Shown here in pieces: positions 1 through 8,400 of a stretch of DNA of 12,543 bases. A program made the position numbers and the translations under genes. Source of the DNA: Brachionus koreanus (Eukaryota > Rotifera > Eurotatoria > Ploima > Brachionidae); NCBI GenBank assembly GCA_016987375.1, contig PJRA01000051.1, forward strand, positions 194,738 through 207,280, read 5' to 3'. Position 1 is the first letter of the stretch; every line of letters begins with the position of its first letter. The notes beneath the pieces are model-generated. The model saw only the letters and a list, made by a program, of their open reading frames with translations. It was not told where the DNA came from and did no database searches.

Positions 1-475
1 AAAATGTATTGCTAATTGATAGTGTTTTTTTTTTTAAGTTAAAAACCTGAATATTTTTATTTCAATTAGCCAATATATGAAATTTTCTGGCTTAAGCTGT
101 TTATCACCCAAATTTTGTTTGTTTAAGACTTCTGCAAATTAATTTTTATAGTTTTCTAATGCATAATACTGTTTTGCACAATTGAACAGTTGTTGCACAG
201 AATAAATTTGGTTAATGCAAACCTAGTATCAGTCGATAAATTTTGCAGAACAATTTTTGAACCCTTAGAAAAAAAGTTTTTCTAATTTAAAATTTTTTTT
301 TTGTTCCAAAAATCACAATGCCTGAAATAAAAAAAATTAATTAAATCTTTTTAAAAAAGCTGAAAATGATATAAAAGATCTCTGAAAGTTACAAATAAAT
401 TTGCCCAAATTTAAATTGCGCAAAATTTGAAGACTTTTACCACCTACGAATAATTGCAAAGAAAAATTTATGATA
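1..475. other. Gene-less AT-rich stretch
   Basis: I see no coding region or RNA gene here. The sequence is dominated by A/T runs and has stop codons in every frame at short spacing. It lies beyond the 3' end (poly(A) signal at 476-481) of the minus-strand small coiled-coil gene. Confidence 0.6.
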
Positions 476-481
476 TTTATT
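476..481 (-). terminator. Poly(A) signal of the minus-strand small coiled-coil gene
   Basis: The plus strand reads TTTATT, which is AATAAA on the minus strand. It lies about 125 bp after the proposed stop codon at 606-608. The duplicated block shared with the right end of the window ends just next to it (homology starts at 479), as expected if the shared block is the 3' end of a transcribed gene. The copy on the right has lost the hexamer. Confidence 0.4.
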
Positions 482-663
482 AACATTTTAGATCTGCATA
501 GTTTGATAAAAATCTCTTCAATAACTTTGTTAATTTAAAATCGAATATTTTTTTGCAAATAAATGAATCAATTCTAATACTTCGTATTTGTTCTTATATA
601 CTTTGTCAATCTTCATATTCATTCCCTAAAAAAAATAAGGAAACCATTAATTAATTATGTTTA
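479..663 (-). repeat. Dispersed direct repeat, copy 1 (3' end of a gene family)
   Basis: This block aligns by eye with 12282-12463 in the same orientation. I count about 16 substitutions and 3 single-base gaps, roughly 90% identity. It includes a perfect 35-bp run (571-605 here, 12372-12406 in copy 2). On the minus strand it spans the last 38 bp of the proposed intron, the splice acceptor, the last coding exon and the 3' untranslated region. Because intron sequence is included, the copy arose from DNA rather than from spliced RNA. Confidence 0.85.
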
Positions 664-1091
664 TTAAAATTTTTTCTTATATTTAAAAAAAAAAAATATT
701 TCAAAAAAAACATTATAAAAAAATATTTTTCTTTTATACAAGTAATTTTACTTGCTCCATTTAATAGCCTCAAAGGTGGGCTATTATTGGGACTAATATT
801 TGGTGCATTGAGGTTCTCAAGTCTGAGAACTAGTTCTCGTTCATCTGCTAGCTGTTGATCCCGCTGAGTTTCAAACTGGGTAAATTGATCTTGAAGGTTA
901 TTGACCTGCCCTTGAAGGTTATTGACCTGCCCTTGGATGTGATTGACCTGCTCTTGAAGGTTATTGACCTGCCCTTGCATTATGTTTATCTGATTTTGGA
1001 ACTGACTCATTTGTTCCCGAATAGGCTGCAATTCTTCTCTAATAATACCCCGAAGTAATGAGGCAATATCTTGGGAATTTTGTTCTTCCAT
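606..1091 (-). CDS. Small heptad-repeat coiled-coil protein, unknown function (two-exon model)
   Basis: I do not recognise the family. The first exon (1091 down to 752) starts with ATG and encodes about 113 residues: a hydrophilic N-terminus rich in Q/E, six consecutive heptads at residues 32-73 of the type QGQVNNL (encoded by near-identical 21-bp units), a charged helix, then a Pro/Asn-rich end. The simple open frame would run to 651 through low-complexity K/F/I/N sequence that looks like intron. I therefore prefer a splice at donor A|GTAAAA (751/750) to an acceptor preceded by a pyrimidine tract (TAG at 626-628). This joins in frame to a 20-nt exon (625-606) ending EYED-stop, giving about 119 residues. 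The intron is 126 bp. A near-perfect acceptor (TTTACAG) sits two bases before the ATG, so a 5' UTR intron or a trans-spliced leader is possible. A partial second copy lies at 12282-12463. The heptads predict a self-associating coiled coil. The alternative is the unspliced 146-residue reading. Confidence 0.6.
873..998 (-). repeat. 21-bp tandem repeats encoding coiled-coil heptads
   Basis: Six in-frame 21-bp units encode QNQINIM, QGQVNNL, QEQVNHI, QGQVNNL, QGQVNNL and QDQFTQF. The central units are nearly identical at the DNA level, which points to recent unit duplication or gene conversion. The repeat number is likely polymorphic between alleles and family members. Confidence 0.85.
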
Positions 1092-1342
1092 ATCTGTAAA
1101 TTAAGAATTTCAATTTAAATAAGCATTAACACAAATTTATTTTGTTTTTATATCAATGCTTTTAATTAATTATCATATAAAGTACAATAAAAAACAACAT
1201 AAAATATAGACCATTTTTTTGTCTGTATAAATTAAAAGAGAAATAAATTAACTTTTACATTTTCTAGAACTAATTTCATATTTTCTGTATATCGGCTTTA
1301 CATTCAAAATAATAAATAACAAACTAAATATTTTTTTTTTAG

Positions 1343-1391
1343 AATCGAAGTACACTACGGGTATGTGGGATCTAGACCGAGAAAATTTTGA
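1343..1391 (+). other. Possible isolated terminal exon (weak)
   Basis: A long T tract ends in AG at 1341-1342. It is followed by a locally GC-richer patch whose frame from 1344 reads about 15 residues (IEVHYGYVGSRPRKF) and then TGA at 1389-1391. The composition differs clearly from the surrounding DNA and looks coding. I can find no upstream exon in the window, so it could be the last exon of a gene whose earlier exons lie left of the window, a relic, or chance. Confidence 0.15.
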
Positions 1392-1937
1392 TAATTCGTG
1401 TTATTTTTTATCATAAAATTATCTTTTATTGCCTTTTAAGGGTTTATTTATTTAGTTTTGGTCAACTTTTTTTAAATTGGCTATTTAAGAATTTCACAAA
1501 TTTAGACCAAACTTGTGTAAAGGAAAACTTCAACCTTAAAAGATTTTAATGTTTCTTTCATTTTTAGAAAGAAATTTATTAAAATAACAAATTACGAAAA
1601 TTTATGGCATTTTGAAGTTGACGATCAGTTCAAAATACCATCTCAATTCTAAGTAGTGTGAATTTCAACTACAAATAAAACAAAAATTCTTCCTTTTTTT
1701 GATAAATTAAAACTAGAATAAAATAAAATATAAATTATTTACGAAAAAATATTGAAGAAAAAGTAAAACGTAGTTTATGGTATTTAACCATTTTTTTAAA
1801 GAAATCAAATTAATGATCAATTAAAATCTTTTTATAGTTTTATTTTTTGTCTTTTTTCATTAATAAAATATTTTCTGTAAAAAAAAATGCATCTTAGTAT
1901 TATGCAATTTTTCCGTATTTTTTTTTCCGTATTACAT

Positions 1938-1977
1938 CGCCTTCAAGGCGTTAACTGAAATAAATAAATAAATAAAT
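1938..1977 (+). mobile_element. Retrotransposon-tail-like hairpin plus (AAAT)5
   Basis: The near-palindrome CGCCTTCAAGGCG (1938-1950) is followed after 7 bp by five perfect AAAT units (1958-1977). Many non-LTR retrotransposons and SINEs end in a short GC-rich hairpin followed by a tetranucleotide repeat of this kind. No reverse-transcriptase coding remnant is visible upstream, so if real it is a strongly 5'-truncated insertion. Confidence 0.3.
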
Positions 1978-2853
1978 TAATTTTAATTTATCAAAAAAAA
2001 AAGAATTTTTGTTTTGTCTTTATTCAACAATAACTCAATCCAAAGAGTTATTTTATCATTGATATTAAAAATAAAAATAATTGATCTAATTTTAAATAAA
2101 ATAAAATCATCTATATAAGCTAACCTTCGTTATTTTTTTCTTTTCTTTTATAATAATTATTGTACAATTAGATTTATTTCTAAAATCGATAAGTATCCTT
2201 TTTTTTCAATAAAATGTTTATTTTGAAATTTTTTCATAAGTATTTGTAAAAAAAAATTCAAAATTAAATTTAAAATGCAATTCAATTCCCTAACCCTTTC
2301 AACACCATTATCAGAGTGCAAAAAAAAAGTTAAATATTTCCTTGACTTTTGCAATAATTTTTAAAAAATATTAGATTTTTCTAATAAACAGGAAATAAAT
2401 AATAATTAATTTTTAATAAGAAAATTTTTTTTTGTATTTAAAAACTATAAATTTCAAAATAATCTTTTAAAAGTTACTTAAATGTTAGCGATCTTCTGCA
2501 ATAAATTTTTAAACTCAAAAAATATTTAAAAATATATTTTCAATAATAGGGTTTCTTTTTATTATTGAATAAATCAATCATTTTTTTTACATGTGAATAA
2601 TAACATTATTTTATGTTTTTTTTTAATTTTTAAATCGTATTTTATCTTTTAAATCAAAATTTTCTTAGATAAAAAAATGCTTTTAAATCATTTTTGAATT
2701 GAGAAAAGATTCAATAAATCTTAAAACTTATTCGAGTTATTCTTTGATTCTTATTCTTATTCATATACTCAAGGACTTTGTTCTTATGATCGAATAATTT
2801 ATCAGTGCAATTTTATAATTTTATAATTTTGGGTGTACAAATAAATAAAAGCC

Positions 2854-2919
2854 TAGATTTTATTTTGTCTATTTAAAAGTTTTGTTTTTCTCTTTAGTTT
2901 AGTCACCAAATAAAATCTA
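2854..2919. repeat. 12-bp perfect inverted repeat
   Basis: TAGATTTTATTT (2854-2865) and AAATAAAATCTA (2908-2919) are perfect inverse complements separated by 42 bp. They lie about 130-200 bp upstream of the dioxygenase start codon. In such AT-rich DNA this could be chance, and no transposon boundary can be shown. Confidence 0.35.
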
Positions 2920-3050
2920 AATTTCGATTTTTTGCTTTCTAGCCTAGACCCAAGTTTTTCGAGTACAATTTAACATTTTATATGAAAAAAAGAATTTTAA
3001 ATAAATTATTTGACATAAACTTTAGAATTCAAATTTAATTTTTTTTCAAA

Positions 3051-4641
3051 ATGAGTGCAAGTGAATCACTGAATTTTATTAATTTGACTAACAAAGTCGA
3101 CCATTTGGAAGTTCTGGTCAGCCAAAATCAAACAGAGAAAGTTTTAGAGTAACTTGGAATACTCTTTTATTTGATGCTTATTAGTATCAATTTTATTTAG
3201 ATTTGAACCCCACTGGCTAAGATTTAATTGTCAATCGGACAAAAGTAGAGAGCCTAGTACTGGAGAACGAACAATTACAATTAATAATGTGCCCAAAGAT
3301 TTGAAAATTAAATGTGCAATGATAGAAAATGATGAATTAATCAGAATTGTCTGGAATGAGCTATCTAATCAAAGCGATAGTCTAATTCCCATTGAGTTTT
3401 TGCTCAACAATAGTCCTTCTTTGAGTGATATTGATTTCAACAAACACTATTTAACATCAAACAAAATATTTTATTTTGATTATAATAGTTTTTTTACTAG
3501 TCAAATTAGGAATGACGATAAAATATTTGAGTAAAAAAATAATCTATCAATTTATCATTAATTTTGTGTAATTTTTAATTATTCTAAAAGCTGGTTGAAA
3601 AGTCTTGCAGAGTATGGTTTGTGCATTGTAAAAAATGTTCCAACCAAAGAGAACATGCTAAGAAATTTGGTTGAAATGATTGCTCCATTGCACAGAACTA
3701 TTTATGGCGAAATGTTTGATGTGAGAATCGATGTGAATCCTCTAAATTTGGCGTTTTCGGCTTCTCCTCTCGAGTTCCATAATGACTTGATCTATTACGA
3801 GTCTCCGCCTGGTATTCAGTTTTTACACTGCTTAAAGTAATCATAGTTTTTCGTCAGTTAGCTTTCAATCTAAATTTTAAAATCAAATTAGATTTGATGA
3901 GTCAGTAGTGGGAGGTGAAACTTTGTTTGTTGATGGATTTCAAATTGCCGAAAAATTTAGGCAACAACATCCAAAATTGTTCGATGTTTTGACTAAAATA
4001 CCGGCCTCTTTCCAAAAGACACATGATTACCAAGGACGAAAAATTTTCATTCAATATTCCAAACCGCACATAGTCGTAAATCATAGACAAAAAATAATAG
4101 GAGTTAATTGGGCACCGGCCAACGAAGGACCACTTAGAAATTGCACTAAAGTTTGATATAAAATTAAAATTAGAATAAAATTTTTAAAAGAATTTTGTTA
4201 AAAAGGAGGAAATAAAAGCCTATTATGAGGCTTATCTTGAATTTAATAAGTTAGTCTATGACAAATCTAATATTGTAATTGCTTTTTTTATTTTTTCTTT
4301 AAATTTTAAAATCATTTTTTTTATAGACTGCTATAAGACTAAATCCAGGTGAAGTTGTTTGTTTTAATAACAGACGTTTTATACATTCAAGAAATGGATT
4401 TAAGCAAGCTAAAGGATCGCGCCATTTTCAAGTAAATTCATCCGTAAAATATTTTTTTTTTCATGTTTATTTGGTATAGGGATGCTATTTGACTATGGAA
4501 GAGTTTAAAAGTGAAGTTCTAGCACTTGAGTACAAAGTAAATAATCGAAATAATGAACAAAATGATGAAATAAATCAAGCATATGATATTTGTCGCCTGA
4601 AACTTTGGAATGTAAATGTAGCCAACAACGATTATTACTGA
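3051..4641 (+). CDS. Gamma-butyrobetaine dioxygenase-like 2-oxoglutarate/Fe(II) oxygenase (7 exons)
   Basis: The spliced product is 422 residues, the usual length of the gamma-butyrobetaine / trimethyllysine hydroxylase family, whose members use Fe(II), O2 and 2-oxoglutarate in carnitine biosynthesis. Exons: 3051-3148, 3201-3530, 3591-3836, 3892-4150, 4206-4274, 4327-4431, 4480-4641. All introns are GT-AG; the first three are phase 2 and the last three phase 0. Residues about 34-115 match the family's N-terminal domain (WLRFNC at 38-43). The catalytic domain follows: YGEMFDV, the iron ligands H206 and D208 in FHND, PPGIQFLHC (215-223), VGGETLFVDGF (231-241), NWAPANEGPL (297-306), the third iron ligand H354 in NNRRFIHSR, and R366 in the 2-oxoglutarate-binding RHFQGCY. 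Oddity: the Cys-x-Cys-x2-Cys zinc motif is reduced to Cys43-x-Ser-x2-Ser. No clear mitochondrial presequence is visible, which favours a cytosolic butyrobetaine-type enzyme over mitochondrial trimethyllysine hydroxylase, but the two cannot be separated with certainty. An alternative acceptor for intron 4 (4190) would add five residues. Confidence 0.93.
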
Positions 4642-4663
4642 TTTTTTTTTATATAAACAAAAC

Positions 4664-4669
4664 AATAAA
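4664..4669 (+). terminator. Poly(A) signal of the dioxygenase gene
   Basis: A canonical AATAAA lies 23 bp after the TGA stop, followed by A-rich and T-rich sequence. The implied 3' UTR is very short, consistent with a compact genome. Confidence 0.6.
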
Positions 4670-5341
4670 AAAATTTGAAAAAATTCTACCTTTAATTTTT
4701 TTTATTCGAAAAAATAAAATTTCTAAAAATTTAGTTTAATTTGAGTTTTATTAAGCTTGTATCTAGCTGTTGAATAAAAATTGGACCAAAGTTTAACCAG
4801 CAAGTACCGCCTTTGTTGTCATTTCAAGCATAACGAGTGCATCAATGGGCAATTTGACATATTTTAGCACATTTTTCATCTTTCAAAAGCAAAAAAACCA
4901 TATTTTTCTATTAACGTATTTCGTATGAAATGAAATGTCTATTTATAATTGATTTGAAGCTAATTAAAAATAACTAAAGAAAGTAGACTGAAAATTTAGC
5001 TATCTTTTAAATTTTTTCTAAACCAACATAAAATTTCCTATAACTTAAGACATTGTTTATTTGAAAAAATTTTCCAATTGAAACAAGTCAATCTAGAAGC
5101 CAAATTAGCCTTCAGCTTGTGAATGATACTATTTTTTTAAAGGTATTTGTAGATTATTTATTTTTAAAAAGTTTTATTTTTAGTTGCCATTAAATTTGAA
5201 AAAATCTTTTCTAGCTCAAAGAAGCTATTTGTATTTTTGTTAATAAAAAAAAACAAACAAACAAAATTTATTATTAAATGAATTTTAAAAAATGTGAACA
5301 AAAGAGAAATTAGATTTGCCTGACTAAAAGGGTGAATATTT
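4670..5341. other. Intergenic region between dioxygenase and coiled-coil genes
   Basis: The stretch is AT-rich and without a supported gene, apart from a GC-richer patch at about 4793-4879 that could hold a minus-strand small ORF. Its right end should contain the promoter of the coiled-coil gene. Confidence 0.55.
4793..4879 (-). CDS. Possible 28-residue small ORF (weak)
   Basis: An ATG on the minus strand (4879-4877) with A at -3 opens a 28-codon frame ending in TAA (4793-4795). It is limited upstream by an in-frame TGA two codons before the ATG. The product is a short amphipathic, fairly hydrophobic peptide (begins MKNVLKYVKLPIDALV, ends TTKAVLAG). It lacks the N/K/I/F bias of random frames in this DNA and uses several GC-containing codons. 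It could be a real small peptide, an exon fragment (an AG directly precedes the ATG) or chance; the plus strand of the same patch is also open for about 28 codons. Confidence 0.2.
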   Translation of the reverse strand: MKNVLKYVKLPIDALVMLEMTTKAVLAG

Positions 5342-5349
5342 TTTGGCGC
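5342..5349 (+). promoter_or_regulatory. E2F-type site upstream of the coiled-coil gene
   Basis: TTTGGCGC matches the E2F consensus TTTSGCGC exactly, in DNA where CpG-containing words are rare. It is about 110 bp upstream of the ATG at 5460. A TTTGAA hexamer (5381-5386), the core of the cell-cycle CHR element, follows, but that hexamer is common in AT-rich DNA. If functional, the site would fit S/G2-M-regulated expression of a mitotic protein. Confidence 0.3.
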
Positions 5350-5459
5350 ATAAAAACAAATTTGTTTTTCTTCTAAAAATTTTGAATTTAAAAATTCATC
5401 TTAGATTTGTATTCAAACACTCTTAGAAAAACTAAAATCTTAGCAATTTTATTTTTACA

Positions 5460-8400
5460 ATGTCAAAAGCAAACACTGATACAGTTCAATGTTTTCCAAA
5501 AATCGAAATTCAACACGAGGATCAGACTGTCATTGATGCTTTTTACTGCGAAAAATGCTATGACATGGTCAATTATTTTATCGATGAGTGCTATTTTCTG
5601 TGCAGAAAATCGGCAAAATTCGAACGCTTAAGCAACAAATTCAAAAATGCCTACAAAAATTACAAACTCAAATTGGATGACTTGCAATTTGATTATGACG
5701 AGTTGAAAGCTAACAAAGAAGCGTTGGACGAACAACTGCACTCGCTAAAGCAAAATACAGCCAGCTCGGAAATGAGTCATGTGACCCAAACAACAATTGT
5801 GAACGATACCAAAAGGACTTCTAAGATCATACTGTCTCTAGACGACATGAACCTAGAGGATTGCGAGGCTAACTTGGACAATAAAACATCAAAGCCTTTC
5901 AACATTGATATAGACATGTTCAACAAATACTTTCTGAACAATCACATTACGTTAAATCGTTCTCATTTACAACTAATGTTTGATTACTTTGCAAAAATGC
6001 TAATCGATCGGCATAAAAATTCAAAAATTGTCTTGGTCAATCAGACAAATACAAAGTCAATAGAGTACAACAATGATTTTGACATGAAAAAAGAAGAATT
6101 ATTAAATGCTGATGAAAATTTGCGCAATGAACTTAAAAAATTACACAATCTAAATGAAGATTTGCATTTAAAGATTAAAAATTTGACCGAATCAAACAAA
6201 ATATTGACTGAAACAAATTTTAAATTGGTCAAAGAAACGACTGAATTAAATAGCATTTTGAATGAGAATGCCGAAAGCGAACTGAAACAAGTCAAAGAGC
6301 AGCTTGAACATGAAAAAGAGCAATCGAAAAAAATTTTGTGCGAAAATCAAAATTTAAAAATTGAAGTGCAACAAATTTATGAGACTTTAGAAATTCAAAA
6401 TCACCTAATTAAAAATTCGGAAAATAGTAGCAAACTTTTGGCTGATAAAGACAATCAAATAAATCAACTTGAGAGCAAATTGCAGCAAATAACAAAAGAG
6501 AACAATGAGCTAATAGAAAAATTAAAGCTGAAAATCTGTGAAAAAAGTGAAGATTGTTTAAAAGTTGAACAAGAAATTGGACTGCTAAAAGAGCAATACG
6601 AAATGCTAGTGTTGGAAACAGAGTACCAATTGTCAATTATTGCCGAAGAGTACAAAAAATATTTGTCTGAAGCTAATACAGACAATGACAATAAAACCAA
6701 TCAACTCGATTGTCTGAATAAAAAATATGAGACTTTGAGTGTTGAGTCTGAAGCAAAAATATTATGCTATCAACAAAAATTAGAAAATTATTCCAGTCAA
6801 ATTGAAAATTTGTCAATTGATTTAAATGGTTTCAAATCAAAATTGAATGAAAAAGAGCTAAATGAAGTAAATTTAAAGGCTAAATTAGATGCATCAATGG
6901 TTGAAAAAGAACAATTGGAGATTAAATTGATTGAAATGGAACAATCAAGCGCATTGAATATAAACGAGCTTAATCATCAAATAAACTCTTTGCAATCGGT
7001 TAGAGCCGACTTGGAACAAGCTCATTTTAGAATTGAAACTGAAAATTCACAATTGAAACAAGACATTTTTCGTTTGAAAAGTGATCTTCAAAATTTACGC
7101 CAAAGTCAAGATTTTGGCATGACAAATTCACAAATTTTGAACAACGAAAACAATGATCTACATGCCAAACTAGAAGAAGCTAGACAAAGACTTGAGTTGC
7201 AAACAAATGAAAGCAACAATAGGATGAGAGAGCTGGAGAACCAGGTGCAGATTTTGAGTTGTCAATTGGAAAGTGTAAACAAAGAACATGAAAGTTATGT
7301 AAATCAGGCTACGTTTCAAATTGAACAATATGAAAATAATCAGCTAATTTTGGAGAAAAAATTGTCGGATAATATGTCAAAAATTGAACAACTTGAAAGT
7401 AAACAAACTGAGCTAAGTCAAAATCATAGAGACTATTGTCAACATGTTGAGTTAGAAATTAGCAATCTTAAAGTTGAAAGCAATAAATTGCAAGAAGCTT
7501 TGAAGCAAAAAGAAAATATGCATGCAAATTTTGTCAAAGATTCGGAGCAAAATTTACATGAGATGACAGAAAAATATGAATGCTTGAAAAGTGATAGTGA
7601 AGCACGAATAGAACAAATGAAAAAAAATGAAATGTTAAATAAGGAAAACATTGATCGATTGCAATCACAGCTCGAATCAGTGAGCCAAAAGCATATGCTT
7701 GATTGTCAAGAGAATGAGACATTGATTTCAAATTTTGAATCGCAAATGGCTCAGTTAAATAAACAAGTAGATTCATTGAATGAAGAAAAGAGCTCTCTTC
7801 AGTCACAAATCGAAAGCCTCGAGCAGCAAATTGAGTCTGATGGCATTAAGTATCAGTCAAATGTGGACCAAATGCAGACAAGGCTAAATGAATTGCAAAA
7901 AGATTACGAGTGCTTAATTAAACAAAGTGAAGAGAAAATAAATTCAATGGAACTAATGATTGGTGACTATGAGTCAAATAGACTTGTGATGGAGTCAAAA
8001 TTGAAAAACTTAAACGACCAAATAGAGGAAAAATTAAAAGATGCTAATTTGAAATTGGAAGAGTGTGTGCAATTTAAAAATGATGAAATAAATAAAAGAG
8101 AAATTAAAATTGAATCAATGAATGAGCAAATTAGTCAATTAAATAATCAAATTGAAGAATTTAAATTAAAAGTAAATTTGTTGGACAAGCTAAATGCCGA
8201 AATGGTTGTCAAAAATGAAAAATTGGAAAACGACTTGAAAAAAGTGAAAAGTGAATCGGAATTGAAAGTGGATGAATTGACTCGATTGAACGAAGAGTTC
8301 GAAGTTCGTATACAAAATTTGTATCAACAATTGGAAGAACTAGACGAAAAAGTTAGACAAGTAAGTCAAGAAAATACAGATCTAAAAGAAATGGTTACAA

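Larger units (their letters stand above)
1097..3050. other. Intergenic region, mostly featureless AT-rich DNA
   Basis: No gene can be supported over this nearly 2-kb stretch between the minus-strand coiled-coil gene and the dioxygenase gene. It holds a small exon-like patch (1343-1391), a retrotransposon-tail-like hairpin with a tetranucleotide tract (1938-1977) and a short inverted repeat (2854-2919). The rest is runs of A and T with no long open frame of coding-like composition. Confidence 0.6.

Noticed and set aside
651..751. C-terminal extension (about 33 residues, K/F/I/N-rich) of the minus-strand coiled-coil ORF
   Set aside because: The composition is that of untranslated AT-rich DNA. 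A consensus donor and a strong pyrimidine-tract acceptor flank it, so intron is the better reading, though not proved.
855..1058. 67-codon plus-strand open frame
   Set aside because: It is the antisense shadow of the heptad repeats; its own repeated VIDLPLK pattern arises from the 21-bp units.
1343..1391. tRNA or small RNA gene in the GC-richer patch
   Set aside because: No T-arm consensus, acceptor stem or other foldable tRNA parts could be found on either strand.
2157..2354. 65-codon minus-strand open frame
   Set aside because: It is short, with residues typical of random AT-rich frames, no recognisable motif and no supporting context.
3838..3840. TAA stop codons in frame after dioxygenase segments (also at 3150 and 3532), suggesting a pseudogene
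   Set aside because: Each lies just inside a consensus GT donor, and the next segment resumes the family alignment after an AG, so they are normal intron positions.
3902..4090. Minus-strand open frame within the dioxygenase
   Set aside because: It is antisense to exon 4, which carries conserved family motifs.
5407..5631. Plus-strand open frame overlapping the start of the long coiled-coil gene
   Set aside because: It is a shadow frame of the 1418-codon gene, with no motif of its own.
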